Below are positions 21,427 through 22,720 of a DNA stretch of 22,720 bases, piece by piece. Source of the stretch: JABDOU01 sp041609995 (GTDB lineage Bacteria; Actinomycetota; Acidimicrobiia; Spongiisociales; SHLN01); NCBI GenBank assembly GCA_041609995.1, contig JBFIPU010000039.1:1-22720 (forward strand). Direction: 5' to 3'. Every line of letters begins with the position of its first letter. Position 1 is the first letter of the stretch. A program made the translations under genes and the position numbers. Under the pieces are notes generated by a model. That model was not told the DNA's origin and did no database searches. It saw nothing but the letters and a program-made list of their open reading frames with translations.

Positions 21427-22383
21427 CTAGCGGGCGATCGCCGTGGTTTGAAACTCGACCGTCGGGTCTCCGAAGAACGGAAACTTCGCATCGACGACAT
21501 ACAGGCTCGAGCCTCGCTGGGCCGCGGTCGTCGGCGTCACCGCCCCCGGCACCGCCAGGGTGTCGACGATGCGGGCCGTGTTGTCGGCGAGTGAGATCTT
21601 CATCTTCACGACGCCGGCCGGTCCGGCAACGCTGTAGAGGGTCCGGCCCACCAACACGAGACCGTCGGCGCCAGGGAGGGCGTCGTCGATGTCGATCCGG
21701 CCGGCCACGACCGAACCCGACGTCAGGTCGGCCGGGACGTTGTACAGCGCAGCCCCGGGTCGGTCGGGCGAGGTGGATTGAGCAACGACGAGAGTCTTTT
21801 CGTCCGGAGTGGCGACGATGCCATTGGCGTTGAAACCCGGCGCCTGCACCCAATCGCCGGCGAGAGCCACCGGCTCGGGATCACCGATGCCCCCATCGGA
21901 CGTGATCGGCACCCGGATGAGCCGAGGCGCGAACGAATCGGTGAGCCAGGCGGCGTCGCGGGTCACGATCACGTCATTGACGAAACCGGCAGCCACCTCC
22001 ATCTCCAGCAGCATGGCCCCGGTTGCCGTGTCGTAGACGCGGAAACCGGGGATGATGGTCGGGTTGAGGGCAGGTCCGCCGCCGGCCACCCACAACCGAC
22101 CCAGATGATCGACATCGAGACCGACGGCGATCTTGTTCGGGCCGGGTGACGGTGCGAGCTGCTCGGTTTCGCCGGTCTTGAGGTCTTGCTGCACAATGGC
22201 ACCATCGACGAGTGATCCGACGTAGGCCGTTCGGTCGTCGATCGCGATTCCCTCGGGGAAGAAACCGTCGGGCAGCGGGATGGCATCGGGAAATGGAGCG
22301 CCCACCGGCGGAGCCGCACCGACCGGTGCAACGAAGACGGCCAGTAGGCCCAGAACGACGACGATGACCAGTGTTCGACGCAT
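21427..22383 (-). CDS. Secreted beta-propeller protein (SMP-30/gluconolactonase-like fold)
   Basis: 318 residues with a signal peptide (MRRTLVIVVVLGLLAVFVAPVGA, cleavage likely after GA near residue 23), so exported. The mature part shows repeating propeller-blade sequence: FFPEGIAIDDRTAYVGSLVDGAIVQQDLKTG, NKIAVGLDVDHLGRLWVAGGG, FRVYDTATGAMLLEMEVAAGFVNDVIVTRDAAWLTDSFAPRLIRVPI, NANGIVATPDEKTLVVAQS and GADGLVLVGRTLYSVAGPAGVV. This is the SMP-30/LRE or NHL-like class. A catalytic function is not established; many such proteins are called 'superoxide dismutase-like' or 'gluconolactonase' with little support. The start is backed by GGGGAGG before the ATG. Single gene, convergent with the small hypothetical gene. 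Confidence 0.75.
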   Translation of the reverse strand: MRRTLVIVVVLGLLAVFVAPVGAAPPVGAPFPDAIPLPDGFFPEGIAIDDRTAYVGSLVDGAIVQQDLKTGETEQLAPSPGPNKIAVGLDVDHLGRLWVAGGGPALNPTIIPGFRVYDTATGAMLLEMEVAAGFVNDVIVTRDAAWLTDSFAPRLIRVPITSDGGIGDPEPVALAGDWVQAPGFNANGIVATPDEKTLVVAQSTSPDRPGAALYNVPADLTSGSVVAGRIDIDDALPGADGLVLVGRTLYSVAGPAGVVKMKISLADNTARIVDTLAVPGAVTPTTAAQRGSSLYVVDAKFPFFGDPTVEFQTTAIAR

Positions 22384-22567
22384 GTTTGCCTCCCCCTCGA
22401 GATCGGATACCAGCGCTGGGTGGGAGTCTATGTGTCAGCGACGCTGAGTGGCGACGAGGAGCGCTCTCAGTAATTCGCGGTCTTGTTCCGGCCGGCGCCG
22501 GACGAGCCGTAGCGTGGGGCGACGATCAGCCAAACACCTTCGGAGAGCGGCACGGCTCGTTGCCGCA

Positions 22568-22720
22568 TCACCGTCCTATCCGGCTCCCCCGTAGCGCCGG
22601 ATAGAGCGATGCGAATTCGGCGTGCGCCGTCCGGTACCGGTCCACGGCATCAGAGGGGTGGGTGGTCCCGGTCACCTCGATCCACCTCGCCGCGGCGGAT
22701 TGCGCATCGGGGAACCATCC
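22568..22720 (-). CDS. C-terminal end of an FGGY-type carbohydrate kinase (5' part outside window)
   Basis: The minus strand is open from the window edge to a TGA at 22568-22570, giving 50 residues. The sequence WFPDAQSAAARWIEV followed by DAVDRYRTAHAEFASLYPALRG fits the C-terminal helices of xylulokinase-like FGGY kinases, which end in 'Y--Y---LYPAL'. FGGY kinases phosphorylate sugars in the cytoplasm with ATP. The identification rests on this short tail and on no catalytic residue, so it is tentative. A 9-bp inverted repeat (CTATCCGGC, loop of 11, GCCGGATAG) at 22576-22604 overlaps the last codons. Confidence 0.6.
   Translation of the reverse strand, partial: GWFPDAQSAAARWIEVTGTTHPSDAVDRYRTAHAEFASLYPALRGSRIGR
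22576..22604. repeat. 9-bp inverted repeat at the end of the kinase gene
   Basis: CTATCCGGC (22576-22584) and GCCGGATAG (22596-22604) are perfect arms around an 11-base loop. The structure sits inside the last codons of the kinase gene and has no T-run, so it may be a weak terminator or chance. Confidence 0.4.

Noticed and set aside
1..22720. tRNA, rRNA, CRISPR, insertion sequence or phage genes
   Set aside because: No cloverleaf or T-arm signature, no regularly spaced repeats and no transposase/integrase motifs were seen on either strand.

Overview
The window is a gene-dense, high-GC chromosomal segment, most likely from an actinobacterium; an acidimicrobial-type lineage is my guess. The support is two luciferase-like (LLM) oxidoreductases of the F420/FMN type, an Ada-AlkA fusion, pervasive high-GC codon use, and at least five genes whose start codon lies only 6-8 nt downstream of a TANNNT -10 hexamer, the layout of leaderless transcription common in Actinobacteria. 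I see no tRNA, rRNA, CRISPR array, transposase or integrase. Taxonomy is inference.

Layout. (1) 1-1.9 kb: the 3' end of a homocysteine S-methyltransferase-type gene (+), converging on a short DapA-like aldolase (-) that follows a membrane-anchored hypothetical gene (-). (2) 2.2-3.3 kb: a DmdA-like member of the aminomethyltransferase (GcvT) superfamily (-). (3) 3.5-9.4 kb: a carbohydrate island. A GT4-like protein and a GH130 mannoside phosphorylase/hydrolase (+) converge with a three-gene operon (-) of GT4, six-hairpin glycosidase-like protein and second GT4. (4) 9.8-11.7 kb: an alkylation-repair operon, ada-alkA followed by ogt (-), with a 10-bp tandem repeat at its promoter. (5) 11.8-12.8 kb: an HExxH protein (+) facing a DUF1801 protein (-). 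(6) 13.1-17.9 kb: a tightly packed + operon for reductive pyrimidine (or hydantoin) catabolism: carbamoyl-beta-alanine amidohydrolase, class III aminotransferase, dihydropyrimidinase, LLM oxidoreductase and a very acidic 73-residue protein. (7) 17.95-18.95 kb: a second LLM oxidoreductase, then a 434-bp stretch with a possible nitrobindin-like remnant. (8) 19.4-22.7 kb: an alpha-methylacyl-CoA racemase (-) divergent from a SRPBCC protein (+), a small hypothetical (+), a secreted beta-propeller (-) and the 3' end of an FGGY-type sugar kinase (-).

How the genes work together. The pyrimidine operon covers ring opening, carbamoyl removal and transamination of beta-alanine, but no classical PreA/PreT dihydropyrimidine dehydrogenase is present in the window; the co-transcribed LLM enzyme is a candidate for a redox step. 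The carbohydrate island pairs glycosyltransferases with a GH130 enzyme and a six-hairpin protein, which suggests synthesis and recycling of an intracellular mannoside oligomer or polymer. This is my best candidate for an under-described system. The Ada-AlkA and Ogt proteins form a self-contained adaptive response to alkylation.
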